A DNA stretch of 15,350 bases from positions 1 through 15,350 of the forward strand of contig JAEWHT010000253.1 of the NCBI GenBank assembly GCA_023387695.1, read 5' to 3'. This DNA is from Pseudomonadota bacterium. GTDB taxonomy: Bacteria > Pseudomonadota > Alphaproteobacteria > Rhizobiales > Xanthobacteraceae. The translations under genes and the position numbers were made by a program. Positions 6,388 through 14,709 of this stretch are shown piece by piece. Position 1 is the stretch's first letter, and each line of letters begins with the position of its first letter. The notes beneath the pieces were generated by a model. That model saw nothing but the letters and a program-made list of their open reading frames with translations, was not told where the DNA came from and searched no databases.

Positions 6388-7023
6388 ATGCACCGCCGAA
6401 TCACCGGAAAGCTCGTCATTGCGACCCACAATCCCGGCAAGCTTGCCGAGATGAAGGAGCTGCTCGCGCCTCACGGCGTCGAGGTGGTGTCGGCCGGCGA
6501 GCTCGGCCTGCCCGAGCCGGACGAGACCGGCAACGATTTCCGCAGCAATGCCGCGATCAAGGCGATCGCAGCGGCACAGGCGACGAAGCTACCGGCTTTC
6601 GCCGATGATTCCGGCATCGTGGTCGATACGCTCGACGGCGCACCCGGCATCTACAGCGCGCGCTGGGCTGGCCCCTCCAAGGATTTCGCCGCAGCGATGG
6701 CGCAGATCGAGCGCCTGCTGCAGGAGCGCGGCGCGACCACGCCCGACAAGCGCAAGGCCCATTTCGTCTCCGCGCTCTGCGTGGCCTGGCCGGACAATCA
6801 TCTCGAAGAGGTCGAGGCGCGCGTCGACGGCACGCTGGTCTGGCCGCCGCGTGGCACCGCCGGCTTCGGCTACGATCCGATGTTCTTGCCCGATGGTCAC
6901 ACGCGCACCTTCGGCGAAATGGAAAGCATCGAGAAGCACGGCCTGCCGCCGCTCGGCCTCGGCCTGTCGCATCGTGCCCGCGCCTTCGTGAAAATGGCGG
7001 AGATCTGCCTTGAGCCGCGCTAA
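6388..7023 (+). CDS. rdgB: dITP/XTP pyrophosphatase (RdgB/HAM1 family)
   Basis: Removes dITP, ITP and XTP from the nucleotide pool by hydrolysis to the monophosphate and pyrophosphate. It is 211 aa. Substrate and metal residues by family analogy are T13, N15 and K18 (in ATHNPGKLAE), K58, the acidic pair D73-D74 (in FADDSG), the GFGYDP loop (159-164), K183 and S194-H195-R196. All expected groups are present. Two differences stand out: S53 stands where many homologues have Glu in the ENA motif, and the stretch between K183 and SHR is 10 residues instead of the 3 in E. coli. There is almost no Shine-Dalgarno sequence before the ATG, so coupling to rph (11-nt gap) is likely. Its end overlaps the hemW start by 14 nt. 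Confidence 0.96.
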   Translation: MHRRITGKLVIATHNPGKLAEMKELLAPHGVEVVSAGELGLPEPDETGNDFRSNAAIKAIAAAQATKLPAFADDSGIVVDTLDGAPGIYSARWAGPSKDFAAAMAQIERLLQERGATTPDKRKAHFVSALCVAWPDNHLEEVEARVDGTLVWPPRGTAGFGYDPMFLPDGHTRTFGEMESIEKHGLPPLGLGLSHRARAFVKMAEICLEPR

Positions 7024-8164
7024 AGAAGCTTTCGGCGTCTACGTGCATTGGCCGTTCTGCCTGTCGAAGTGCCCCTATTGCGACTTCAACAGCCATGTGC
7101 GCCACGCCGCGATCGATGAAGCGCGCTTTGCTTCGGCCTTCGCGCGCGAGATCGAAACCACCGCGCAGCGCTCGCCCGGCCGCGAGGTCACGTCCATCTT
7201 CCTCGGCGGCGGCACGCCGTCGCTGATGCAGCCGGCGACCGTCGGCGCGGTGCTGGATTCCATCGGCAAGCACTGGAAAGTCGCTGATGACGTCGAAGTC
7301 ACGCTCGAAGCAAACCCGACCAGCGTCGAAGCCACGCGCTTCGCCGGTTATCGCGCAGCTGGCGTCAATCGCGTCTCGCTCGGCGTGCAGGCGCTGGACG
7401 ATGCCTCGCTCAAAGCGCTCGGCCGCATGCACAGCGCACGCGAGGCGCTCGATGCGGTCGCGATCGCGCGCCGCTCGTTCGACCGTTACTCGTTCGACCT
7501 GATCTATGCCCGCCCGGACCAGACGCCGGCGATGTGGGCCGATGAGCTTCGTCTTGCGATCGATGAAGCGGCGGAGCACCTGTCGCTCTATCAATTGACG
7601 ATCGAGGAAGGCACGCCGTTCTTCGGCCTGCACCAGGCCGGCAAATTGAAAACGCCGGACGAAGCCGTTGCACGTGCGCTCTACGACGTGACGCAGGAAA
7701 CCTGCGACAAGCTCGGCCTGCCCGCTTACGAGATTTCCAACCACGCGCGCCGCGGCGCCGAGTGCCGGCACAATCTGGTTTACTGGCGCGGCGAGGAATA
7801 TGCCGGCATCGGTCCCGGCGCGCATGGCCGCCTCGATATCGATGGTATCAGGCACGCCACCGCGACCGAGAAACGTCCCGAAGCCTGGCTGATGCGCGTC
7901 GAGAGCAGCGGCCACGGTGTCGTCACCGACGATCTCCTCAACAGCGAAGAACGCGCCGACGAATTCCTGCTGATGGGATTGCGCTTGGCCGAGGGCATCG
8001 ACCCCGAGCGCTACAAAGCGCTCTCAGGCCGCCCGCTCGATCCCGGCCGCATCGCGCTCTTGCGTGAAGAGGGCGCGATCACGGTCGATGCAACGGGACG
8101 GCTGCGCGTGACCAGCAGCGGATTCCCGGTGCTCGACGCAGTGGTTGCGGATCTCGCGGCGTAA
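7010..8164 (+). CDS. hemW: Radical SAM haem chaperone HemW
   Basis: HemN-related protein that binds haem and delivers it to target proteins; it is not a true coproporphyrinogen dehydrogenase. It is 384 aa. The radical SAM cluster motif is C17-x3-C21-x2-C24 followed by D-F, lacking the fourth cysteine of HemN. GGGTPS (66-71) binds SAM, and the HemW haem motif HNxxYW is present as H254-N-L-V-Y258-W259. The C-terminal winged domain is complete. The start is a TTG at 7010 inside the end of rdgB, backed by GGAG (6999-7002) with a 7-nt gap, which implies translational coupling. This position gives the expected N-terminus (AFGVYVHWPFC). Many homologues are annotated HemN by error. The gene ends 3 nt from the stop of the opposite-strand lipoprotein gene. 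Confidence 0.96.
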   Translation: MSRAKEAFGVYVHWPFCLSKCPYCDFNSHVRHAAIDEARFASAFAREIETTAQRSPGREVTSIFLGGGTPSLMQPATVGAVLDSIGKHWKVADDVEVTLEANPTSVEATRFAGYRAAGVNRVSLGVQALDDASLKALGRMHSAREALDAVAIARRSFDRYSFDLIYARPDQTPAMWADELRLAIDEAAEHLSLYQLTIEEGTPFFGLHQAGKLKTPDEAVARALYDVTQETCDKLGLPAYEISNHARRGAECRHNLVYWRGEEYAGIGPGAHGRLDIDGIRHATATEKRPEAWLMRVESSGHGVVTDDLLNSEERADEFLLMGLRLAEGIDPERYKALSGRPLDPGRIALLREEGAITVDATGRLRVTSSGFPVLDAVVADLAA

Positions 8165-8167
8165 AAA

Positions 8168-9403
8168 TTACGCGCCAAAACTCTTCGGCGAACCGGCGAC
8201 TGCAACACCGCCACCCGTCGTCACCTTCATTACCGCTAAGCCCCGCTCATTGGTGCCATCGGCGCGGAAGCGGAACAGGCCATCGATGCCGGCAAAGCCG
8301 GAGGGATTGGTGAGTACGTCGGGCGAGAAGCGCGTGGTGCCCTGCGTGCGCGCGAGTGCTGCGACGAGCGCGACCGCGTCATAAGCGAGCGTCGCAGTGC
8401 GGATCGGCTCGGCGCCGTATTTGGTGCGATAGCGGCCGGAGAATGCGCGGAAGCCTGCGGGGTCCGGCGCGGCGTAGAGACCACCCTGCAACATGGGACT
8501 CGCATAGACGCGCGGACTGTCCCACAGGCCGGTGCCGAGCAGCTGAATGTTGCGCAGATTGGCGCCGGCTGCGGTCATTGCATCCGCAACCGAGACGACG
8601 GCATCACCGTCATCGGCAATGAACAATGCATCGGCGCTGCCAAGCTGCTGCGCCACAGTGCGTGCGGGCGTTGCGCGATCGGCGCCGTATCTCTCGAACG
8701 CGACGACGCGGCCGCCACGCCGTGGCACTGCGGCCTTGACCGCGGCTTCGACGACATTGCCATAGGCATTATCGGGCACGAGCACAGCGACCGAGCGCTT
8801 CCCGATGCCGGCTGAATATTCAATGATGCGATTGACGTCGGACTCCGGCAGGAAGCTGAGCAGATAGACGCCGCGGCCGGCGATGCTCGAATCGGTCGAG
8901 AACGCGATCACGGAGATGCCGCGCGTGCGCGCGACCTGCGCCACTGCGGGGACTGACTGCGCGAACAACGGCCCCAGAATGATCTCGGCGCCTTCGTCGA
9001 CCGCCTGCTGCGCGCCGGCCTGCGCGCCCTGCGGGCTGCCATTGTCGTCCTTGATCAGGAGCTGGACGTTCGGGTTCTGGAACTCGGCCAGCGCCATCTC
9101 CGCGGCGTTGCGCATGGATTGCGCGGCGAGCCCGGCGTTGCCGGCGGCCGAAAGCGGCAAGATCACCGCAACCTTCACGCCGCCGGTGCCAACGTTGGTC
9201 GCCTGCTGCGGCGGACCGGCCGGTTGGGCCGGCGGCGGCGAGGAACTTGAGAACGGATTGGAGAACTGGCTGAGGCTCTGCTGCACGCCGGCGCAGGCCG
9301 AGAGCAGGGGCGTGCCGAGCAGCAGGCCAAGCGCACTCCGCCGGGTTGCCCCTGTTAACCGGGGCCCCTGAACGGGAGACTTCAGATCACGCGGGCCGAC
9401 CAT
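8168..9403 (-). CDS. Lipoprotein with a LivJ-like periplasmic-binding fold (LppC/LpoA-related, putative penicillin-binding protein activator)
   Basis: From ATG 9403 the protein is 411 aa. A signal with twin arginines (TRRSALGLLLG, about 20-30) ends in the lipobox LLSAC with C37 as lipidation site, so it is a lipoprotein, perhaps Tat-routed. A Ser/Pro/Gln-rich linker (about 43-70) leads to a type I periplasmic-binding domain beginning VKVAVILPLSAAGN and including LIKDDNGSPQGA, AEIILGPLFAQSVPAVAQVA, ISVIAFSTDSS and AVLVPDNAYGN. This resembles branched-chain amino-acid receptors and the C-terminal domain of LpoA, the lipoprotein that activates PBP1A; LpoA's N-terminal helical domain is absent. 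A TTG at 9463 would lengthen it by 20 residues but spoils the signal peptide. It is divergent from rsmI, and an LppC-type gene beside rsmI-yraN is a widespread arrangement. Function in cell-wall synthesis is inferred, not shown. Confidence 0.85.
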   Translation of the reverse strand: MVGPRDLKSPVQGPRLTGATRRSALGLLLGTPLLSACAGVQQSLSQFSNPFSSSSPPPAQPAGPPQQATNVGTGGVKVAVILPLSAAGNAGLAAQSMRNAAEMALAEFQNPNVQLLIKDDNGSPQGAQAGAQQAVDEGAEIILGPLFAQSVPAVAQVARTRGISVIAFSTDSSIAGRGVYLLSFLPESDVNRIIEYSAGIGKRSVAVLVPDNAYGNVVEAAVKAAVPRRGGRVVAFERYGADRATPARTVAQQLGSADALFIADDGDAVVSVADAMTAAGANLRNIQLLGTGLWDSPRVYASPMLQGGLYAAPDPAGFRAFSGRYRTKYGAEPIRTATLAYDAVALVAALARTQGTTRFSPDVLTNPSGFAGIDGLFRFRADGTNERGLAVMKVTTGGGVAVAGSPKSFGA

Positions 9404-9756
9404 CGCAGCTTCTCTTCTGACCGGCCGCGAGCAGCCAGTCACAACACTCTTCCCACGACACAAGCCGCAGATTCAGGCATATTGTCGGCAAATAGTTAAC
9501 CAAAACAAAAGGATAATAACCGTTTAACGCGGTCGTTCCTTAAAGCCCTGGCCAGCTCTCCGCCGTCGGTCACGAAAGCATCAAGGCGGGGTTTCCGCCG
9601 CGAATATGGCGCTGACACTCCATTCCCTCGGGAATGTGATGCCGGATGGATCACATTCCAGTCCTTCCTCGCCCCGGTTCAATATGTTGGCCGGCCATGA
9701 TCTTTTTCAGGGGACCGGTTCCCAGCCCCGGGGATCATGCCTAAGTTCGATTTATT
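9404..9756. other. Divergent intergenic region lipoprotein gene / rsmI
   Basis: This 353-nt region has no convincing gene. It contains an A/T-rich island at about 9480-9525 (with TTAACC and GATAAT), a likely promoter zone for one or both genes, though I cannot place matched -35 and -10 boxes. Towards rsmI it holds an alternative-hairpin block (9621-9659), an imperfect palindrome with core ACCGGT at 9711-9723, and a potential 14-codon reading frame (9737-9781) that overlaps the rsmI start out of frame. Confidence 0.4.
9621..9659 (+). promoter_or_regulatory. Two mutually exclusive hairpins upstream of rsmI
   Basis: Three segments compete. A is CATTCC (9621-9626), B is GGAATGTGAT (9631-9640) and C is ATCACATTCC (9650-9659). 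B and C form a perfect 10-bp stem with a 9-nt loop. A and the first six bases of B form a 6-bp stem with a CTCG loop. B cannot pair with both. As RNA this would be a simple switch; as DNA the B/C dyad (TGTGA-N11-TCACA core) could be an operator. The spacing does not fit CRP, which needs 6 nt. It lies about 100 nt before rsmI. Confidence 0.4.
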
Positions 9757-10690
<934 letters not shown>

Positions 10691-10707
<17 letters not shown>

Positions 10708-11095
10708 GGGCATTGCAGAACCCAAGGTGGCCTCGCCCGAACGCGTCGCCGCGTTCCGCACGGGTATCTCGGCCGAGAGCCGCGCCGCCGCCTTCCTGAT
10801 GGCCAAGGGCTACCGCATCCTCGCCAAACGCTACCGCACCCCTCATGGCGAGATCGACCTCGTGGCCCGCCGCCGCAATCTGATCGCCTTCGTCGAGGTC
10901 AAGGCGCGCGGCAGCCTCGACGAGGCCGCCTATGCGGTGACGCCGCGCCAGCAGCAGCGCATCATCGACGCCGCGCAGGGCTGGCTTGCAGCGCATCCCG
11001 AGCATGCGGAATTCGAATTGCGATTCGACGCCATGCTGATTGCGCCGCGGTCACTTCCACGCCATGTGTTGGCGGCATTCGACGCCTCGACCTGA
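10691..11095 (+). CDS. yraN: YraN family protein (UPF0102), nuclease-like fold
   Basis: Small conserved protein of unproven function with a restriction-endonuclease-like core. From ATG 10691 it is 134 aa; the adjoining ATG at 10694 would give 133. The core motif is present: G53-E54-I-D56-L-V-A-R then A66-F-V-E69-V-K71-A-R, the typical D...ExK arrangement of this fold, with E30 in SAESRAAAFL at the N-terminal helix and R111-F-D113 near the end. Intact acidic residues suggest metal binding. It overlaps the rsmI end by 17 nt and precedes gshB by 10 nt. The rsmI-yraN pairing is widespread; roles in DNA repair or uptake have been suggested but are unproven. The open frame continues upstream to 10550, but that part lies antiparallel to no conserved sequence and inside rsmI. 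Confidence 0.93.
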
Positions 11096-11105
11096 AAGGC
11101 AGACC

Positions 11106-12050
11106 ATGAAATTGAACGTCGCCGTCCAGATGGACCCCATCGCCCGCATCAACATCAAGGGCGATTCCACCTTCGCGCTGCTTCTGGAGGCGCAGAAGCG
11201 CGGCCACGGCCTATCCTATTACACCCCCGACAAGCTCTCGATGGTCGGCGAGGAGATCGTCGCGCCGGTGCAGCCTTTGACCGTGCGCGACGAGCCCGGC
11301 AATCATTTCACCCTCGGCGAGCCCAAGCGCGAGGTGCTGAACGGCTTTGACGTGGTGCTGCTGCGGCAGGACCCGCCGTTCGATCTCGCCTATATCACCT
11401 CGACCCACCTGCTCGAGCGCATTCACCCGAAGACGCTGGTCGTCAACGATCCGGCCTCGGTGCGCAACGCGCCCGAAAAGTTATTCGTGATGAATTTCCC
11501 GCAGTTGATGCCGCCGACTCTGATTTCGCGCGACCTCGATGAGATCAACGCGTTCCGCGACAAATACGGTGCCGTGGTGATGAAGCCGCTGCACGGCCAT
11601 GGCGGCGCGGCGGTGTTCCGCGTGATGCCGCAGGACATGAATTTCGGCTCGCTGTACGACATGTTCTCGGTGACCTTCAAGGAAGCCTGGGTGATCCAGC
11701 AGTTCATCCCCGAGGTGAAGCTCGGCGACAAGCGCATCATCCTGGTCAATGGCGAGTTCGCGGGCGCCGTGAACCGCGTGCCCGCCGCCGATGATCTTCG
11801 CTCCAACATGGTGCGCGGCGGCGCGGCCAAGGAGACCGAGCTCACGCCGCGCGAGCGCGAGATCTGCGCCACCGTCGGACCTGCGCTCCGCGAGCGCGGC
11901 CTCTTGTTCGTCGGCATCGACGTCATCAACGGCAATCTGACCGAGATCAACGTGACCTCGCCCACGGGCATCCGCGCCATCGCGCGTCTCGGCGGCCCCG
12001 ATGTGGCGGCCAGGATCTGGGACACGATCGAGCAGAAGCGGGCGAAGTAG
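11106..12050 (+). CDS. gshB: Glutathione synthetase
   Basis: ATP-grasp ligase joining gamma-glutamylcysteine and glycine to make glutathione in the cytosol. It is 314 aa, the standard bacterial length. The N-terminal domain reads VAVQMDPIARINIKGDSTFA with LLEAQKRGHGLSYYTP. Then come LLRQDPPFDLAYITSTHLLE, VVNDPASVRNAPEKLF, the ATP-grasp lysine in VVMKPLHGHGGAAVFR with its glycine-rich loop, QQFIPEVKLGDKRIILVNGE and the metal and substrate end FVGIDVINGNLTEINVTSPT. Nothing is missing. The ATG 11106 start gives the conserved N-terminus and follows AAGGC; the open frame extends 22 codons upstream into yraN but those residues are not family sequence. It is last in the rsmI-yraN-gshB run. gshA is not in this window. 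Confidence 0.97.
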   Translation: MKLNVAVQMDPIARINIKGDSTFALLLEAQKRGHGLSYYTPDKLSMVGEEIVAPVQPLTVRDEPGNHFTLGEPKREVLNGFDVVLLRQDPPFDLAYITSTHLLERIHPKTLVVNDPASVRNAPEKLFVMNFPQLMPPTLISRDLDEINAFRDKYGAVVMKPLHGHGGAAVFRVMPQDMNFGSLYDMFSVTFKEAWVIQQFIPEVKLGDKRIILVNGEFAGAVNRVPAADDLRSNMVRGGAAKETELTPREREICATVGPALRERGLLFVGIDVINGNLTEINVTSPTGIRAIARLGGPDVAARIWDTIEQKRAK

Positions 12051-12234
12051 GCGCGTCCTCGCAGCCTGCGCTTCACTAACCACCCATTCACCATGACGCC
12101 GCGCGTCTCGTGCGAACGCATGAGCGCGCTTGCGTGAATCTACGGGGTCGGCGCCGCCCGAATAACGCGGCGTTCACCATCTGCCGAGAACGCGCTCCGT
12201 CACGGGGCATCACACTCGGCCTCGCAACACCCCT

Positions 12235-12297
12235 TATACTTTTACTCCCTACTCATCGATGCGGGGGAACCCGCCACGTGCGGACCGAGTGCCCCGC
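12235..12297 (+). promoter_or_regulatory. Putative -10 box and structured leader of the cpa operon
   Basis: TATACT (12235-12240) matches five of six bases of a sigma-70 -10 box, but no -35 box is seen 16-18 nt upstream, so any such promoter may need an activator. Downstream, GCGGG-GGAA-CCCGC (12261-12274) forms a 5-bp hairpin closed by a GNRA-type loop. The same left arm, GCGGGG (12261-12266), can instead pair with CCCCGC (12292-12297). The cpaB ATG follows at 12314. Transcript evidence would decide whether this is a real leader. Confidence 0.3.
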
Positions 12298-12313
12298 GTA
12301 AGAGTAGAAGCGT

Positions 12314-13129
12314 ATGAACACCGCACGCATTGTCGTTCTCGTCATCGCGCTCGCCGCCGGCGGTGTCGCTGCGTATCTGGCAAGCGGCTACGACAACAAG
12401 CCCGCGCCCGTCGCTCCGGTGGCCGAAAAGCTGCCGACGGTCGAGGTGCTCGTCGCCAAATCCGACATTCAGCTCGGCCAGGCCGTAAAGGCCGATGATC
12501 TGCTGTGGCAGACCTGGCCGCAAGCAACCGCAAGCAGCGCCTTCATCCGCCGCGACAGCAGACCCAACGCACAGAACGAGATCGGCGGTTCGATCGCGCG
12601 CGTGCCGTTGATGCAGGGCGAGCCGATCCGCGAGCAGAAACTGGTGAAGGCCGACGGCTCCGGCTTCATGGCCGCGATCCTGCCGTCCGGCATGCGGGCT
12701 GTGTCCACCGAGATCACCGCCGAGACCGGCGCCGGCGGCTTCATCCTGCCGAACGACCGCGTCGACATCGTACTGACGCGACGCCTGAAGAACCCGGACG
12801 TTAACGGCCCTTCCGGCGGCAATGACCTGATCCTGTCCGAGGTCGTGCTCACCAATATCCGCGTGCTCGCGATCGACCAGGCGCCGAAGGAAAAAGACGG
12901 CCAAACCACCGTGCTCGGCAAGACCGTCACGCTCGAGCTGAAGCCCGAGCAGGTCGGCACGCTCTCAGCCTCGCGCCAGGGCGGCACGCTGACACTTGCA
13001 CTGCGCAGCATCGCCGATGCCAGCGCCGCCGATGGTTCGCCCGATGAGGCGCTCAAGCAGCGCCAGGACGCCGGCGTGAACGTGATCCGCCACGGCGTAC
13101 AGACACGACAAATGACGTCACAGAAGTGA
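12314..13129 (+). CDS. cpaB: Flp pilus assembly protein CpaB
   Basis: Periplasmic component of the Flp/Tad pilus machine, thought to stabilise or cap the CpaC secretin. It is 271 aa. A single N-terminal membrane anchor (ARIVVLVIALAAGGVAAYLA, 4-23) is followed by a flexible Pro/Ala segment. A SAF domain runs from about 43 to 110 (VEVLVAKSDIQLGQAVKADDL, then PLMQGEPIREQKLV). The RcpC/CpaB domain begins at MRAVSTEITAETGAGGFILPNDRVDIVL. The start has only a weak ribosome-binding site (AGAAG). cpaC follows after 10 nt, so they share an operon. The pilin (flp) and prepilin peptidase (cpaA) genes that usually precede cpaB are absent; gshB is upstream instead. Confidence 0.94.
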   Translation: MNTARIVVLVIALAAGGVAAYLASGYDNKPAPVAPVAEKLPTVEVLVAKSDIQLGQAVKADDLLWQTWPQATASSAFIRRDSRPNAQNEIGGSIARVPLMQGEPIREQKLVKADGSGFMAAILPSGMRAVSTEITAETGAGGFILPNDRVDIVLTRRLKNPDVNGPSGGNDLILSEVVLTNIRVLAIDQAPKEKDGQTTVLGKTVTLELKPEQVGTLSASRQGGTLTLALRSIADASAADGSPDEALKQRQDAGVNVIRHGVQTRQMTSQK

Positions 13130-13139
13130 TGGGGACATC

Positions 13140-14657
13140 ATGAACTACGGGGACTATCGGATGGGCCTGCGCATTCGGGGGAAGCGCGCCGGCTCGTTCT
13201 GGGCAGGGGCAATGCTGATGCTGGGGCTGGTCGCAGCCCCCGATCTCCTTCACGCCGCGGATGCAGCGGTCGGAGACCAGGCGCCGATGCAGGCGCCTGA
13301 CCTCGGCGTATCGTCGGTCGCGACCATTGCGTCCACGCGGACGCGTTCGCTGTCGCTCGGTGTCGGCAAATCGGTCGTCATCGACCTGCCACGCGAGGTC
13401 AAGGACGTGCTTGTGGCGGACCCCAAGATCGCCAATGCGGTGATCCGCTCGTCGCAGCGCGCTTACATCATCGGCGGGCAGGTCGGCCAGACCAACGTCG
13501 TGTTCTTCACCGCCGACGGCCAGCAGGTCGCCGCCTACGACATCGCGGTGAAGCGCGATCTCAACGGCATGCGCGCGGCGCTGCGCCAGACGCTGCCGGG
13601 CGTGCAGATCGAGGGCATCGGCGAGAGCGTGATGCTCACCGGTTCGGTGTCGAGCCCGGTCGAGGCCCAGCAGGCCGGCGACGTCGCCGCCAAGCTCGTC
13701 GGCGGGGCCGACAAGGTCGTCAACAACATCGTCGTGCGCGGCCGTGACCAGGTCATGCTGAAGGTCGTCGTCGGCGAAGTCCGCCGCGACATCATCAAGC
13801 AATTGGGCGTCGATCTGAGCGCCAGCCTGAATGCCGGCACTGCGGTGGTGAATTTCAACAATTCCAACCCGTTCACCGCCAGTAGTGGACCGCTGGTCGG
13901 CAATAACGGGCTTGGCCTCACCGGTCTCGCCAAGGGCGTCGCCACCGTCAACGCCACGATGCGCGCGATGGAAAGCGCGGGTGTGATGCGAACATTGGCC
14001 GAACCGAGCCTGACCGCGATCTCGGGTGAGTCGGCGACCTTCATCGCAGGCGGCGAATTTCCAATTCCCGGCGGCTACGCCTGCGACCCGGTAACCCATG
14101 TTTGTACGACCCAGATCACCTACAAGAAGTTCGGCATCTCCCTGAACTTTACCCCGGTCGTGCTCAGCGAAGGCCGCATCAGTCTGCGCGTGATGACCGA
14201 GGTCTCGGAGCTGTCGAACCAGAACTCCATCACGGTGTCGCAGGCGCTGTCCTCGGGCACGACCAATTCCGTGACGATCCCCTCGGTGCAGACCCGCCGC
14301 GCCGAGACCACACTGGAAATCCCCTCGGGCGGCTCGATGGCGATGGCCGGCCTGATCCAGCAGCAGACCAAGCAGGCCGTCAACGGCTTGCCCGGTGTCG
14401 ATCAGATCCCGGTCCTCGGCGCGCTGTTCCGCAGCCAGGACTTCGTCAACAACGAGACCGAGCTGATGGTGATCGTGACACCCTATGTGGTGCGCGCGGT
14501 CGCCCAGAAGGAATTGGCGCGGCCCGATGACGGCTTCGCGCCCTCGTCGGATGCGCAGTCGGCGCTGCTCGGCCGCATGAACCGCCTCTACGGCATCGCC
14601 CGCCGCGTCGATCCGATCGACAACAATCGCGGCGATTTCGGCTTCATCATCGACTGA
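13140..14657 (+). CDS. cpaC: Flp pilus secretin CpaC
   Basis: Outer-membrane secretin ring through which the Flp pilus leaves the cell. It is 505 aa. A Sec signal (about 1-40, ending LLHAADA) leads to an N-terminal secretin domain (SLSLGVGKSVVIDLPREVKD, 70-89). A BON-like domain follows at about 140-200 (GIGESVMLTGSVSSPVEA), then the secretin core from about 205 to 455, with the signature VDQIPVLGALFRSQDF (420-435) and TELMVIVTPYVVRAV. The core carries two cysteines, C315 and C322, in a short loop just after GGEFPIPGG; they are the only cysteines and could form a disulfide in the oxidising periplasm. M8 (ATG 13161) is an alternative start nearer the signal core. It follows cpaB by 10 nt and precedes cpaD by 52 nt. 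Confidence 0.96.
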   Translation: MNYGDYRMGLRIRGKRAGSFWAGAMLMLGLVAAPDLLHAADAAVGDQAPMQAPDLGVSSVATIASTRTRSLSLGVGKSVVIDLPREVKDVLVADPKIANAVIRSSQRAYIIGGQVGQTNVVFFTADGQQVAAYDIAVKRDLNGMRAALRQTLPGVQIEGIGESVMLTGSVSSPVEAQQAGDVAAKLVGGADKVVNNIVVRGRDQVMLKVVVGEVRRDIIKQLGVDLSASLNAGTAVVNFNNSNPFTASSGPLVGNNGLGLTGLAKGVATVNATMRAMESAGVMRTLAEPSLTAISGESATFIAGGEFPIPGGYACDPVTHVCTTQITYKKFGISLNFTPVVLSEGRISLRVMTEVSELSNQNSITVSQALSSGTTNSVTIPSVQTRRAETTLEIPSGGSMAMAGLIQQQTKQAVNGLPGVDQIPVLGALFRSQDFVNNETELMVIVTPYVVRAVAQKELARPDDGFAPSSDAQSALLGRMNRLYGIARRVDPIDNNRGDFGFIID

Positions 14658-14709
14658 CGTGAACGGTTTGGGGACCGGGGCGAGAAACGGGGCAAGAGGG
14701 GATCAGGCG

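Noticed and set aside
6557..7915. Minus-strand 452-codon open frame opposite rdgB and hemW
   Set aside because: Spans two clearly recognised genes on the other strand and has an Arg/Ala-rich, family-less translation.
9497..9528. CtrA-type TTAA-N7-TTAA site in the A/T-rich island
   Set aside because: The two TTAA elements are far more than 7 nt apart.
9635..9655. CRP-type site (TGTGA...TCACA)
   Set aside because: The half-sites are 11 nt apart, not the 6 nt needed for CRP/FNR-family binding.
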